From NCBI GenBank assembly GCA_015680685.1, contig MNCI01022058.1:380316-444315 (forward strand): a stretch of 64,000 nt of DNA. Reading direction: 5' to 3'. A program made the position numbers and the translations under genes. Below are positions 9,682 through 21,985 of this stretch, in pieces. Source of the DNA: Gnetum montanum. Taxonomy: Eukaryota > Streptophyta > Gnetopsida > Gnetales > Gnetaceae. The notes beneath the pieces are model-generated. The model saw only the letters and a list, made by a program, of their open reading frames with translations, made no database searches and had not been told where the DNA came from. Position 1 is the first letter of the stretch. Every line of letters begins with the position of its first letter.

Positions 9682-10527
9682 TGATGAGCAATGAATATCC
9701 CTACGCTCAACCATACGAATCATTAAGTGTTCACGTGCGATTTGGTTGAATTTCGCAGATTTTGTCTTTCGGTACGCTAGCCTCTAAGAAGTGAACTTGT
9801 GCTAATAGTCATTTGTTGTCTTTCCAATTACACTTGCGATATGCAAAGGTATGGTTAAGTGTAATCAAGGCGTATGATTTTTTTATTATTTTTATGTTTT
9901 ATGTTTTGGGTGCTTAAAATAAAGGATGAAAGGAATGAAGTAATTTAATTTAACTAACTAACCTATATCTAACTAATCCCAACATAAGCATTCGGTCCCA
10001 CTTTCTGTACACATCCTGTTAGGTTACCAAATATTAAGCATTACTGGGATTACCAAGCGTCATGTGTACGTTAGAAGTGGTCATACTTATGTGCTTAATT
10101 AATTGCTATTTAACCTAGCTAGCTTAATTCCTTAATTATTGAAAACATTAAAGAAAATTGCATGAAACATTAAATGCATAAATAAAATATTTAATTTAGC
10201 TGAAGTGCTGCAAGGTTTATCAGAAAGCTTGTATTTATTGTTGCACACATTGCTGTGCTTAGGTACAATAGTGCTTGAATAAAGATTCGTGCACTTAATG
10301 ACTCCTACTGTGGGCACTTTGAAAAAATATTCAAACTTTGGGGAAGAAAAACTGTAAGAGATCTACTATGCTATGATTATGATCACTCCAAAACGATGTG
10401 CCCAAGTGCTATATTTATAGGCTGGCACACATCCTATGATATTAGATATTCGACATTGCTTCTTAGTCCTCAATATTTAGGGCTCCAATATATCCAATAT
10501 CGAAGTTAGACAAAATACACTTCATCA
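9682..10527 (-). repeat. E1 3' LTR
   Basis: 846 bp, pairing with 18752-19600. On the minus strand it carries CTATAAATATAG at ~10410-10422, a plausible LTR TATA box. The adjacent internal base run, minus-strand CATGGGGATA, is the likely polypurine tract. Confidence 0.9.
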
Positions 10528-12880
10528 TATCCCCATGACTAAATGAAAACTCATTCTTGAGTGAACAAAAGAAGGAACAAGTCCCTTACAAAATATTGGG
10601 AAGGTATGGGATTATTGATTAACATGTAAATTGACTTAGATGAAATAGATAGATTCTAAGTGCCTAAGTGTACGAATTTACAATCTTTTACAAAATTGGG
10701 TGTTCATGATAATAGAATTGAACACCTTGGCCAAAACTAACATCCAACTCCTTTGGTAGCTAAAGATCGAGGGAGAAGATTCAATGATCATGAAGGGGCC
10801 TTGTTGCATGGTGGTGTTGTTGATTCCTTAGTGAAGATAGTCCCACCTCTAGTCCATGCTTCCCATTGCAATCACAACAAAATCACAAATTAGTGTGCAA
10901 TGTGTAACTTATAGCTTTTAGGTACCTTGTCTCATTGGTAGTTACACTTGGCTAGGTTGTGATTATGGTGAAATAATTATTTTAATAACATTAGCAGGAG
11001 GACTGAAAAATAGGATGTAATGGATAAGTAGTTCGTTATTAAATTTTGAAAAGCCTAATTGCGATGAAATGCTTGAAGAGGGTTAAGGAACTTCACAACA
11101 AAAAAAAGAGGATCTCACTAAAAAACATTGTAAAGATGCACATAATTGGATGTCATTGACGGGGCACGCAAAAGGATTTGATTGTGAGAATGACTAAGGA
11201 TAAAGAACTTAACTAATCCAACTAAAAGGTATGCAAGCGAGTCCTCCCCAAAGTAGGCACATGCACTTTGTTGTCCTTGCATATCCTCAAACCAAGGAGT
11301 CTATAGGCCCCATGAGTGATTAATGGTTACAAAAAGTTAAGTATGAAAACCTAGAAGAAACTACCTAAGAATTTTGACACATCAAGCCAAGACATCAAAC
11401 AAGGACATGCACATTGGTAGTGAGGTAAGGCATAGAAAGCATAGATGGATGAGAGAGAGAAAGTGAAATGGAGTTCTTGATTAAGGTCACATGAAGTCCC
11501 TTATGAATTTTGTCGTTAAATGACTTGATAAAATCCATCCTTAGTCTAGACCAAAACCAATCACGTTTAGTGACTTTGCATTGCCATGCTAAGACCAGTC
11601 CATCCCCTTGAGACACAAGAGTGCTTACACAAAACAACCATTGTTCCTTATTTAAGAAGAAAAGAGAAGTAATAAGTGAGAAAGGGCCTTAGTTAGAGGG
11701 GATCTTTAAGCATGGATAACAAGTCTTTCTAGTCCCATAACTAGTGCTTGTAGTCTATTTATTTTGTTTAAGAGGTGTGCTTTGAATTCCCATTATTGTT
11801 TTTTTTTGGATGGGAACCACACCATGCAAAGACTTATTCAACTTCTTGTTATTGGTTGACATGGAACAGTATGAAATCCATGAAAACACCCATGCACCCA
11901 AGTAAGTAGAAGAGTATAAAGAGTCTTGAGTCCCTTTGAAGTCACATCCTGTTCAAACCTTTGAATCCTTTCCAAGTCCAGAAACTACCAAGGTCACAAG
12001 TTCATTAAAGTTTTATTAATGAAACGGGACCTCACACTTCTAGAACTAGAAACACCATAGAGTTTGTGGATGGGTGGATGATGTGGACTCACTGCCTATT
12101 TCATAAAAAAGAAACCATGTCTTAGTTATCGATAACAAAATTCAAAGCTAGAATCCAAACACCAACAATCAAATAACCGAATAGCACATGCCTACATTAA
12201 GCAAACCAAAATGTACCTAGTTGGAAATAAGGTACGTTATTATTAGAGAATAATAAGAAAAACACATCAAAATAAAGAAAAATACACAAGAAATTGTAAA
12301 ATATTCAAGAAAAATAAAACGTACTAATAATGTTGTAATACAAAAATTGGAAAAGAAAAATTAATAAAGTAAAAATAAAAAGATGTAAGATAAATAAGGC
12401 ATCAAACACAAAGTTGTAAAAATAACAAGATGTAAAACAAAAATGTGTAAAACAAAAAGATGAAAAATTGAGGAGCCACTTATGGGATTAGCATGGATGC
12501 CCATCTCTCCCACAACTAAGTTGAAAGGAGGAGATCTGAAAGATTAAGCATGGTTGTCCATCTAATGAGGCATTTGTTGGACTAGCTTGCTTAAGCTCAT
12601 GGAAAGGCTTGACTTGTTGTGTGTTGACTAGCTACTTTTTGTTTGGGCTCTCACGTTTGTAGATTAACATGGCCCTAGAAGGAAAGGTTTCAAAAATAAT
12701 ATAAGGACCTTCCCATAGTGTTTGAAACTCGGTTCATTGTGGTACATGTGTGGGGTTCCAATAGAGGACCTTATATTCTGGTTGAAATTTGAATTTTCTA
12801 ATTCTAAGGTCATGACATTTTTTGTTAAATGCCTTGTGCAACTCGTTAGATGACAGGTCCACTAATCAGTTTTCATCTAG
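10528..12880 (-). other. E1 3' untranslated region
   Basis: Non-coding stretch between INT and the 3' LTR, 2.3 kb, recognisable again in E2 at 29507-30617 and 49229-49601 (for example GTGAGAAAGGGCCTTAGTTA at ~11678 and ~49246). It contains an A-rich low-complexity tract with irregular repeats of AAAAAGATGTAA (12250-12460). I see no gene in it. Confidence 0.7.
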
Positions 12881-12884
12881 TAGG

Positions 12885-13690
12885 TTAAGATTCATTAATA
12901 TTTTTTTCTTGTGCTAAACTTAAGTTAAGGTCAAGGTCATAGGTTGTTGAAAGTGTATGGAACTTAGATTGAATAAGAAGAGTTGGCAGTTTTTCATACA
13001 CTAGCTCATAGGGAGAGTAGCCTATAGGGAGCTTCCATGTGGAGTGGTAGGCCCAGAGGGCATCATTGAGTTTTGTGCTCTAGTACCTCCTATATTTGCT
13101 AACTATTCTCATTAAGATCTTAGTGATTTCCCTATTTGTGACCTTAGCTTGACCGTTGGCTTGGGGATAATAAGATGTTGTTAATTTATGCTAAACCTCC
13201 AAGTGTTGCATGAGCTTCTGAAAGGTAGTGCCTGTAAAGTGGGTTCCATTATCAGAAATGAATACACATGGCATACCAAACCTATTTACAACATTTTGTT
13301 ATAAAAATAGAGTAGTAGTAGAAGATGTACAGTTGGTGACAGTTGCTGCTTCTGCCCATTTCATATAATAGTCAACTATGATTATGATGTATGCCTTTCC
13401 ATTTGACATGGACGTGATGGGATCCATGAAGTTAATGCCCTAGATGTTGAAGGTTTCTAGTGGTTGAATCCATTGTTGAGGTTTCTCCATTTGAGTAGTC
13501 ATTCCACCATCACATTGGCAATGCTCACAAGAGCTAACAAATTGGTGAGCATCCTTGAAAAGTATTGGCCAGTAATACCTTGCCATCAAGATCTTAATGA
13601 CCATGTGTCTCCTAGCATAGTGGCCTCCATAAGGGCCCTCATGAGCATCCTAGAGAATGTGTAGTTGATCACCATCATGGAAACACCAAC
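12885..13690 (-). pseudogene. E1 integrase remnant
   Basis: On the minus strand the DDE integrase of a Gypsy element is legible: zinc-binding HHCC region (HEGPYGGHYARRHM...SCEHCQ, ~13650-13520), first catalytic Asp in GINFMDPI (~13430), second in ISDNGTHFTG (~13265), and the Glu segment ANGQAKVTNREITKIL (~13165). These are followed by WAYHSTWKLPIGYSPYELVY, a typical post-catalytic motif of Athila/Tat-like elements. Stops replace codons at several places (for example FNI*GIN). It would insert cDNA into the host genome; here it is dead. Confidence 0.85.
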
Positions 13691-13943
13691 GAACCAGGCC
13701 ATCAATGCACACCTTGTAGAGATGCACATTGATCTCCATGAAGCATTTCACTTGGTGAAGAAACTATTATTTCTTTCGGTGGTCCAGCTCTTATGGCATC
13801 TCTTGAGTGAGGAGATAAGTGAGAATGCCATCATACCATTTAGGCTTAGTGAGAAATTGTTTAGTTATAGCCCCGGCAAAGAGGAGTTCATTAGGAAACT
13901 GATCAGACAGTAGGTTTTCCTCCTCTTTGTTGTCCCATTGCAA

Positions 13944-15215
13944 CTAAGACAGGTGGTCAGCAATCACATTCTCAGTTTCCTTTTGATCTACCATTGTAAG
14001 ATCGAACTCTTGCAAGATCACCAACCATGGTATGACACGGGGGCTCACTGTTGGTTTATTCATCATGAAGAGAATTGCACTATGGTTCGTTTGTAGAAAC
14101 ACTTTGTACCTAAGCACATAGTGCTTGAACTTTACAAAATTAAACACCATCGTTACCAATTCTTTTTCTCTGATGGTGTAGTTTAATTGTGCACCCACAA
14201 TGCTTTGAATTGCATAGTAGATGTAATATGGACATTTCTTGTCATCCAACTCTGTAAGCATAGCCCCCAAGGCATAATTTGATGCATATCTGATGACGTG
14301 AAATGGTTTGGACCAATTTGGTACTCATAGAATTGGAGTTTCTATGAGTTTCTCCCTTAGTAGTTGGAATGCATTTTCACATTCCTTGGTCCAAAAAAAT
14401 GAAGCATCTTTCTTTCTTAGCTCGACCAATGGTTTTGCAATCTTAGAGAAATTCTCTATGAACCTTTGGTAGTAACCAATGTGTCTAAGGAATGACCAGA
14501 CATCTTTTACAATTTTTGGTTGATGGGTAATCCCTTGATGACCCTAATCTTTTCAAGGTCAACCTCAATTCCTACTTGTAAAATTTTGTACCCTAGTGCA
14601 ATGCCTTCCTAGACCATCAGATGGATCTTTTGCTAATTAAGCTAAAGGTTTGTCTCCACATACCTTTTAAGCACTTTCCCAAGGTGCTCCAAGGCTTGCT
14701 CAAATGTAGTGCCATAGGTGGAGAAGTCATCCATGAAGACTTCCATCCTACTATCATTTTGTAATACTCAAGACCAAGTATTGGAATGTGGTAGGGGGCA
14801 TTGCATAGGTTGAAAGGCATCTTTCGATATGCAAAAGTCTTCCACGGGCTCATGAATGTTGTTTTGGCTTGATCCTTTAGTGTGATCTGGATTTGGCTAT
14901 AGCCACTATAACCATCCAGAAAATTGTAATAGCATTTCCCAAAAATGGTGTCCAACACCTTATTCACAAATGACAATTGAAAGTGATCTTTGAATGTTTT
15001 CATATTCAATAGCCAGAAGTCAATGTAGACCCACCACTTGCCACCTTTCTTTGGCATAATCATGAGTGAGCTAACCCACTCACTATCCACAATGGAATAG
15101 ATAAAACCTACCTTAAGGAGTTGTTCAATTTTCTCTTTGATGATTTGCTTCAATTTGGGGTTCAACTACTATTGCAATTGTCTCCTTGGCTTCATGGTTG
15201 GATCAGTGTAGATAT
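13944..15215 (-). pseudogene. E1 reverse transcriptase-RNase H remnant
   Basis: RT starts around PTMKPRRQLQ and LNPKLKQIIKEKIEQLLKVG (~15165). It continues with WVSSLMIMPKKGGKWWVYID, YYNFLDGYSGYSQIQITLKD and TTFMSPWKTFAYRKMPF. A frameshift near 14770 hides the Y/F-x-DD catalytic box. RNase H follows at 14270-13944 (GAMLTELDDKKCPYYIYYA, NYTIREKELVTMVFNFVKF, NHSAILFMMNKP, WLVILQEFDL). The E2 copy at 60930-62160 has the same order with a readable FMDD. Copying of element RNA is the family's role; this copy is inactive. Confidence 0.85.
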
Positions 15216-15689
15216 GATGCTGGCGTATCCTAGGATCAATCCCTATGAGTTTGGGATATGACCAAGCAAAGGCTGTTGGCCATATGTTGACCACATTTAG
15301 TAGCATATATTTCTGTTAAGGAGCAAGATTGACATTGATTATTACTGGCTTTCCATTTTTCAAGAATGCATATTCCATGCTAGTAGGTAAAGTTTTCAAC
15401 TTTAAGGGATCTTGTTTAAAATTTTTAGGGATTTCCAACTCTCCTTAATAGGTATCATCATTTACATCATCAGAGAGTTAGTGATGAACTTGCTCTAATT
15501 CATCCATGCCTTCTACGTAGGCACATGTTAGGCTCTCAGCAGTTCCATGCAAAGTGTTGAGTTGCTCTCAAGGTCAATTGTTAGCCATTGGGTGCCTTCC
15601 TACTTTATGGTTGCTATGTATAGGCACATTTGAATTTAAGATATATCAACACACTCACTAAATGCTTTGATAGATACATTGTTAATGAC

Positions 15690-16115
15690 CCATAGTTTCT
15701 ACACATAGTTGCACCTTGTATCACTGTACATGATGCATGGAACTTTCTTCCTCTCAATCTTTGAAAATGCATTTGCTTTAGAGATTTTGAGAAAAATATC
15801 TTGGATCCCTAATTGTGCATCAATAGTGCTTAGCCAAGCCATTTCCATGATGATTGGGAAGTCCCCCTTGCAATTGCCCACTTAGATCACTAAGAAATCA
15901 ACAGGATAGGGCCACCCAAAAACAGTGGTCATAATGTCCTCCACTAGTCCCAAGGGAACAGTGATGGACTGATCAGCAAACTTAAGACAGATGTTACTCT
16001 TCTTGAATGGAGGGAGGTTCTAGGCTTTATACATCTCATGGGAAATTAGATTAACACTAGAACCTAAATCTAGAAAAGCCTTTCAAGGCTCATTGCTAGC
16101 AATTTGAAGGTAAAT
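15690..16115 (-). pseudogene. E1 protease-region remnant
   Basis: The minus strand shows AFLDLGSSVNLISHEMYKA near 16075-16020, the aspartic-protease active-site segment of Gypsy elements with D-S-G changed to D-L-G. Downstream are QDIFLKISKANAFSKIERKK and a terminal conserved tail (~15880-15700). The matching E2 segment is at 62685-63130. The damaged catalytic triplet and stops mean no active protease. Confidence 0.65.
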
Positions 16116-16389
16116 AAGGGAACTTCTATGATCAAATAGTTTGTTGGGAAGGTGGCCAGCTTTTATTAAATTGGTTACTGCATGAGTTTACATGATGGTA
16201 TGAACTTTGGGATGTGTTTGGTTTGAAGGGGAATTGAATGGATTAGATGCAGAGGGAGATGGAGAAGTAGGGTTGCCAACTATAGGTGTATGTGAGGGTT
16301 TAGTTGGGCTATTGATTTGGAAAAAGGTCTTTTTCATGATTTTGTTTCTGAACCACTCGGTTGAGGAGTTGACTGTAAGTTAACAACCC

Positions 16390-18480
16390 TTATTGCATTG
16401 CATTGTTGCAGCTAAGGTAGAATTTCTCCCTACTTTGATGGAGCAAGTGGTAACTAGATTGAGGATGGAGGGGCATATGTATTCTGATGTGAAGGGTGAT
16501 AGGGATATGGAATTTCCTCTCTAGTAGATGGAGAATGAGCTTTGCAATGCTTTGGAGGGTAGTAGTGATGTTGGAAGGTGGTGTAATTGGAAGATTCATG
16601 TGAAGTATTGTGTTACTGAACATAGCACCCATATGGATCTGGTTGTTGGTAAGGGTACTATTGTCTTGGTGGTGGCATCCCCACAACTATGGATGCTGCC
16701 ACTGCTAGTATTGCTCATACGGTTGTGGTGGAGCTCCACTTGGGTAGTAGGTTTGTTGTTGGTGGAACTGCCTAGGGTTTCCTTGAGGATAAGGTAATCT
16801 TTTGGGTGCCTGCCTTCTTGCTAATCTAGGATTTAGTGTGTACACCCCAGATTCTTACAAGTGTGACACAATGTGGCAGAATCCCCTATGATCATAATGG
16901 TAGATGTCACACCCACCATCATCATTTGATTTAGTCTTCACAACTTTTTCTATTGCAACATCTTTGCCTTTGCCCCTTTGGTAGGCACGGTCAGCTTCTT
17001 TTTGCCTCTTGTAGTTACAATTACTAGTCTTCTCTCTTGATTCTTTTGTGTTTTTAGAGTAGTGTGGAATTTTTCATCCAATGAATCCCACATTTTATCT
17101 ACCTTAGCCAAAATTTCAGACATATATTTTTTATTTGCAAGGTCTTTCTATTTACCACCTCATTAAGTGGTGACTCCTTCTCACTATCATAGCAGTGAGC
17201 TTCCCTATTATACTCTTCTACACTTTCTCATTTTCTTAGCTTTCCTTATTCTTTTGCTACCTACTCTATTAGCCTTTGGATCTAATGGGCTCTTAATTTT
17301 GATAGTCTCCCTTGGGCATAGACCTCAAGAGTTCTTCTCGTTTCTGATTTGAGTCCATCTATGATGTGGTGAAGTTGTTTATGTTAAGAATAACCATGGC
17401 CGAGGGATCGATGTATGAGAGAATAGTATCTAGTTATGGTGGCATCCAAGGGTTAATGTGTTCCTTGCTTCCATCATTAGATTTGATTTCTCAAATTAGA
17501 CACTTATGAATACATTTAATATTTATCATTAAATAACTCTAGCATTGTAATCCACCTGTGGATGAATTCTAGCTCCAAGAACTGATAACAGCTTTCTGCT
17601 TCCTTGATGAATGTCTTGGGAAATAGCTTTAATTTTTGGTAATCATTTTAAATATTCTGTAAGGAAAAATCATTGTGAAAAGCTTGAAGATATGTTTATG
17701 GATCAAATTTATATCCCCCCTCAAACTTGGGGATATTGTTCATGTCAAGTTGCTTGATCCAACTATCTTTCACATGCCTAGCTAGAATTTTCATTGCCTC
17801 TACAATATTCAGCATGCTCTGAGTTGCTAGTAAAGGCTCATCATCATCATTATTTTGATGATTCCTATGATGTCCTTTACTACCCTTTCATTCATGGTAG
17901 TCTTTAGAATTATCATTGTTTTCTTGCTATTCACCTTCATCACGGTTGTCCTTTTTGCAGTGTTTGTCAGAACTAGAAGAAGAAAAAGGAGAAGTAGATG
18001 AAGAGGGTGAAGAAGAAGGAGGACTACCACCACATGGTGGCTACCACCTCCTCTATGCTTGTCACTGCTACGTTTGTCAACTTTCTTATCATCTTGATGC
18101 TTGCTCAAGCCCTTGCCTTGACTCCCACTTTTGGTTGAACCTAGATTATTGATAGTGGACTGCAACTTCAAGTTCCAGCCCCCATCATCAATATCAAGGG
18201 TTGGAGAATCTTCATGTTGAGAACCCCCAAAGGGAGAATCCTGATTACCATTTTGGTTGAGTAGGAACAAGAGATTAGTGAACCATTTCCCCTTCATAGC
18301 CTCATGGTGTTTCCCTTGGTGTCGATCTCTCATGTGTTGTGTTTTAGTGGGATGATAGTCCTGGTAGTCATGGTTATGCACAATGTACTCTTCTTGAAGA
18401 TCTTGGATGCCCAACCTCAAAGTTTGGAGAAACATCCCATGCACAGATTGATCGGGAGGCATTACAATGTTTCCCTCCAT
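16390..18480 (-). pseudogene. E1 gag remnant
   Basis: Structural capsid protein of the element, read on the minus strand from MEGNIVMPPDQSVHGMFLQ (18480). It passes through a low-complexity, Lys/His-rich disordered part, then a capsid-like segment (NNIPKFEGG at ~17735, FIHRWITML), and a CCHC-type knuckle at ~16905-16870 (CDIYHYDHRGFC, second Cys lost). A Pro/Gln/Tyr-rich tail follows before PR. The same order is clearer in E4 (25500-27450), whose knuckle is CDICLYDHPKGYC. Several frameshifts and stops are present. Confidence 0.75.
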
Positions 18481-18732
18481 ATCTCGCCACTGTAGTTATT
18501 CATCCTGATGCAGGATGAAGGTGAAGTCAAGCACATACTCATTTGGATGAATATATACCACCTTGAATTCTTATCATCATGCTTTCAAGAAGAAGACATT
18601 TTGCAATTAGAATAAGACATCAGTGTGCTTAAATTATTATATTTATTTTTAGGATGATTTTGACTTTAGGGTTTGTCCAAAAATGTTAATGATTTTCACT
18701 ATGCCTAGATAGTGCACATTTCAACAAAAGAC

Positions 18733-18751
18733 TTCTTGGCAATAGCCCTAA
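18733..18751 (-). other. E1 primer binding site (degenerate)
   Basis: Immediately inside the 5' LTR the minus strand reads TAGGGCTATTGCCAAGAAG. It resembles the Asp-tRNA-type site seen intact in E4 (TTGGCACCGTTGCCAGGGAT) after several transitions. Confidence 0.45.
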
Positions 18752-19600
18752 TGATGAGCACTGAATACCCCTACACTCAACCCTATGAATTATTAAGTGT
18801 TCACTTGCGATTTGGTTGAATTATGTGGATTCTGTCTTTTGGTACACTAGCCTCTAGGAAGTGAACTTGCACTAACAATCGTTCATTATCTTCCAAATTA
18901 CACTTATGATATGCAAAGGTATGGCTAAGTGTAATTGAGGTGTATGATTTTCTTATTATTTTTATGTTTTATGTTTTAGGTGCTTAAAATAAAGGATGAA
19001 GGAATAAAGTAATTTAATTGCTACTTTAATCTAACTAACTAACTAATCCTAACATAAGCATATGGTTCCACTCTTCGTACACATCCTAAACACATATAAT
19101 GTTGCTGGGTTACCAAAATTTAAGCATTACTAGGATTACCAAGCATCATGTGCATGCTTAAAGTGGTCATACTTATGTGCTTAATTAATTTCTATTTAAC
19201 CTAGCTAGATTAATTCCTTAATTAGCTTAATTATTGAAAAAATTAAAGGAAATTGCATGAAACATTAAATGCATAAATAAAATATTTAATCTAGCCAAAG
19301 TGCTGCAAGGTTTATCAAAAAACTCATCTTTATTACTACACACATTACTGTGCTTAGGTACAATAGTGCTTGGATAAAGATCCATACACTCAATGACTCC
19401 TATTGTGGGCACTTTGGGAAAATATTCTAACTTTGGGGAAGAAAAACTACAAGAGCTCAGCTATGCTATGACTATGATCACCATGTGCCTATAGGTTAGC
19501 ACACATCTCGTGATATCAAATATTCAACATCGCTTCTTGGTCCCCAATATTGGGTATCTGATATCGAATATATCGAAGTGAGACAAAATACACTTCATTA
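18752..19600 (-). repeat. E1 5' LTR
   Basis: 849 bp, partner of 9682-10527, with the outer target duplication at 19601. The TATA sequence seen in the other LTR has decayed here (CCTATAGGTTAG). Confidence 0.9.
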
Positions 19601-19605
19601 GTAGG

Positions 19606-19916
19606 GTATGTTATTTCAATTTATTTTTTGCTTTGCTTCATTAGATTCCATGTATAGTGGGATAAAACTAAATTACATGGTCTATTGTTCTTCATTTTAA
19701 TAACCTTGTTCTGCAATGAAAAAAAAGGCATTTAATTCCTTTGATGTTCCAAAATTTCTTACACTATAATACCTAGAAGATATGTGATGAAGTAATTACT
19801 TTTTCTTTCTATTTTATTTATTTACTATTTATTTATTATTATTATGTTTATGTGCTAGTAAATAATCCTTAGGTTAGAATGGTTTCTCCCACATCCACTC
19901 CTACCAAAATAAGTAA
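19606..19916. other. AT-rich spacer
   Basis: Pre-insertion flank of E1. No coding or repeat structure recognised. Confidence 0.4.
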
Positions 19917-20660
19917 TGAGTAGCAAGTGTTCCCTATGCTCAATCATACAAATCACAAGTGTGTTACATTGCTAGATGTTGTCTTCTTAATCATCACATG
20001 TGCTACCTCAATTGGTATGGTTAAGTGTGATTGGGGCATAAGATGTTTTCATTATTATTATTATTATTTATTAAAATATTAAAATTATAAGATGATTAAA
20101 ATATTGATTTCTAACTAACTATGGAAGTAAGAGTAATCTAAGCTATCCCAAGCGTAGAGCATCCGTTCCCATTTTCTCTATCCATCCTAAACCTATATTA
20201 ATGGTGCTGGGTTACCATGTATTCATTGTTGAGCATACCAACTATTCATTGTTGGGATTATTAAACATTCATATATCATACTTGAAGCGGTTGTGCTTAC
20301 AATGTTACAAAATAAAATATTAATTTCCTATGTGCAGAAAAGTAAAATATTATAAAATAAGAAGTGTTAATCCAAGTGTTGTAATGGAAGGAATCAATGT
20401 CCATTTTATTGTTGTTCATGGATTGTGTCTAGATATAATGCCACTCGAATAAAACTTTGTTCGATGATTTCCTTCCATGCTATAGGCACTTAAAGGAAAA
20501 TTTAGCTAAGTTCTACGAAAGTAAATTGCAAGAGGTTTAATACCGATGTGAAAAAAAGTACCATAAATGTGAATGGTGCACACATTTATATAGCATTTGG
20601 ATGGAAATGCATCAATGCATATGTGTCAGTGTATTAGAGGATATGTCAGTTGGGATGTGT
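19917..20660 (-). repeat. Solo or orphan LTR of the E1 family (diverged)
   Basis: Starts TGAGTAGCAAGTGTTCCC and follows the E1 LTR through CCCTATGCTCAATCATAC, GGTATGGTTAAGTGTGATTG, CATCCTAAACCTATATTAATGG and GCTGGGTTACCA to an A/T-rich CACTCGAATAAAAC segment. No family internal sequence is recognisable on either side, which suggests recombination between LTRs. The right boundary is approximate because the last ~100 bp have drifted. Confidence 0.6.
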
Positions 20661-21985
20661 CGATGTAGCAAACCAAAAGACTATTCATCAACAAGGAAGG
20701 AAAAAATTGATTATATAAAGGAGAAATTGACTGAACTTGTTTTAAAGGTAATCTTGTATCTTTTATTTTTATTTTTAAAAATATTTATATATTTATTATG
20801 TGTAGTTTTGTTTTTTTAGAAACCACATCATGGATCCCTTAGTCCCTCCTAATCCTATCAATGAAAAATTAACTATTATGCTTAGAGTTCATACTATAGT
20901 AAGTTATTTCATGCTAACTATTAGTTAAGTATTATATTTTATATTTTCTCTATTTTTATTAATTATATTATTATTTTGTTACATAGACCATTGCTTACGA
21001 ATCCATGGCTCCACAGGTCATGATTATTTTATTATAGAGTTGAGACAGATGGAAACGATGACTAGTCCTATGGAGGAAATCATTACTATCAAACCTTGTA
21101 AACTTATTAGTCCTCCTAGTTCATCTTGACAACCTACTTCATAGGTTACTCCAACTAAACTTCCTTTGGATAGTTCTTCAAAGTTTGTTTTAATTGTTCA
21201 TTCTATCATTTTGGGATCTCCACTTAAGAGTACTAATTCCATCACACTTGCTCCTTCCATCACACTTAGGGGTTCTCAAGTTTTCCTTGTATGCCTTGTG
21301 CATTATGTTGAAGAGGAGTTGCTATTGTTGTGTAGCCTTCATGACTGAGTAGTTCAAAATGAACCAACTTCTATTTGTAAGGACTTATATAACTTAAGGA
21401 GCTTTATTGGCTATAATTTTGAACATGATGGTGATCTTTTGTGGGTTGGTGAGACCTCTAATATTCCCAAGGTTTCTAAGGATCTTCCAGATCCCATCAA
21501 AAGTTTTAATACATATTGGGAGTGTTAGAAAGATCTGGGTGTCTTGCATGACATCTATCACACTCTTAATATTTACTTTAGTTGGAGAATGAATATCTTT
21601 GGATAAGAAAATTTGATTCATTGTATAATTATATTTGTTTCATAATTATTTATTGGCTTTCTTATTAACTTCCTATTTCTTTCTTTTATAGAGAAAAGAG
21701 GAAAGTTTGGAAATTTAACATGACAGTTTGAGAGGCTTAAGTAGAGGATTTGACTAAGGAACTTTTAGAAGAGTTGACCAAGGAAGTTTTAAGGTTAGAA
21801 GACACTCAAGTTGATAAACCAGTAAAATATTATCATGAGCTTTGTAGTAGACTAGACTTGTTGATTATCATGATCTTTTATGAAATAACAATGCTAGTTA
21901 AGAAGATCAAAATGCTTAAGAAAAAGGTAGATTCATTCTTTTGGAGTCGAATTTTGAATATCTACTTACAACTTTCATTTTGAAT
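20601..21985 (+). pseudogene. Unrecognised spliced gene-like relic
   Basis: I do not recognise this. A frame starting MEMHQCICVSVLEDMSVGMC continues to EKIDYIKEKLTELVLK at ~20747, where AAAG|GTAATC and TTTTTTTAG|AAACC (20820) form a plausible 72 bp intron. A second candidate intron is GTAAGTTATT (~20899) to TTACATAG (~20988). Further on, LYNLRSFIGYNFEHDGDLLW (~21380-21440) and, after a gap, EDLTKELLEELTKEVLRLED (~21750) plus a Lys-rich helical segment look protein-like with interrupting stops. It could be a decayed host gene or transposase. The weak overlap with the LTR end at 20601-20660 means the start is uncertain. Confidence 0.3.

Larger units (their letters stand above)
9682..19600 (-). 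mobile_element. E1: complete degenerate Gypsy element (Athila/Tat-like)
   Basis: The boundaries are firm. Both LTRs start TGATGAGCA and end ACTTCAT[C/T]A on the plus strand, and the element is flanked by a perfect 5 bp target duplication GTAGG (9677-9681, 19601-19605). Order on the minus strand: 5' LTR (18752-19600), primer site, gag with a CCHC-like knuckle, PR, RT-RNase H, INT, long 3' untranslated region, 3' LTR (9682-10527). The LTRs differ at roughly one base in seven over the first 200 bp by eye, mostly transitions, so this is an old copy. The internal frame has many stops. E2 (28473-64000), E4 (24334) and the solo LTR at 19917 belong to the same family. Confidence 0.9.

Noticed and set aside
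17827-18000. Leu/Val-rich stretch looking like a membrane segment
   Set aside because: Comes from a shifted frame over GAAGAAG-type low complexity in E1 gag.
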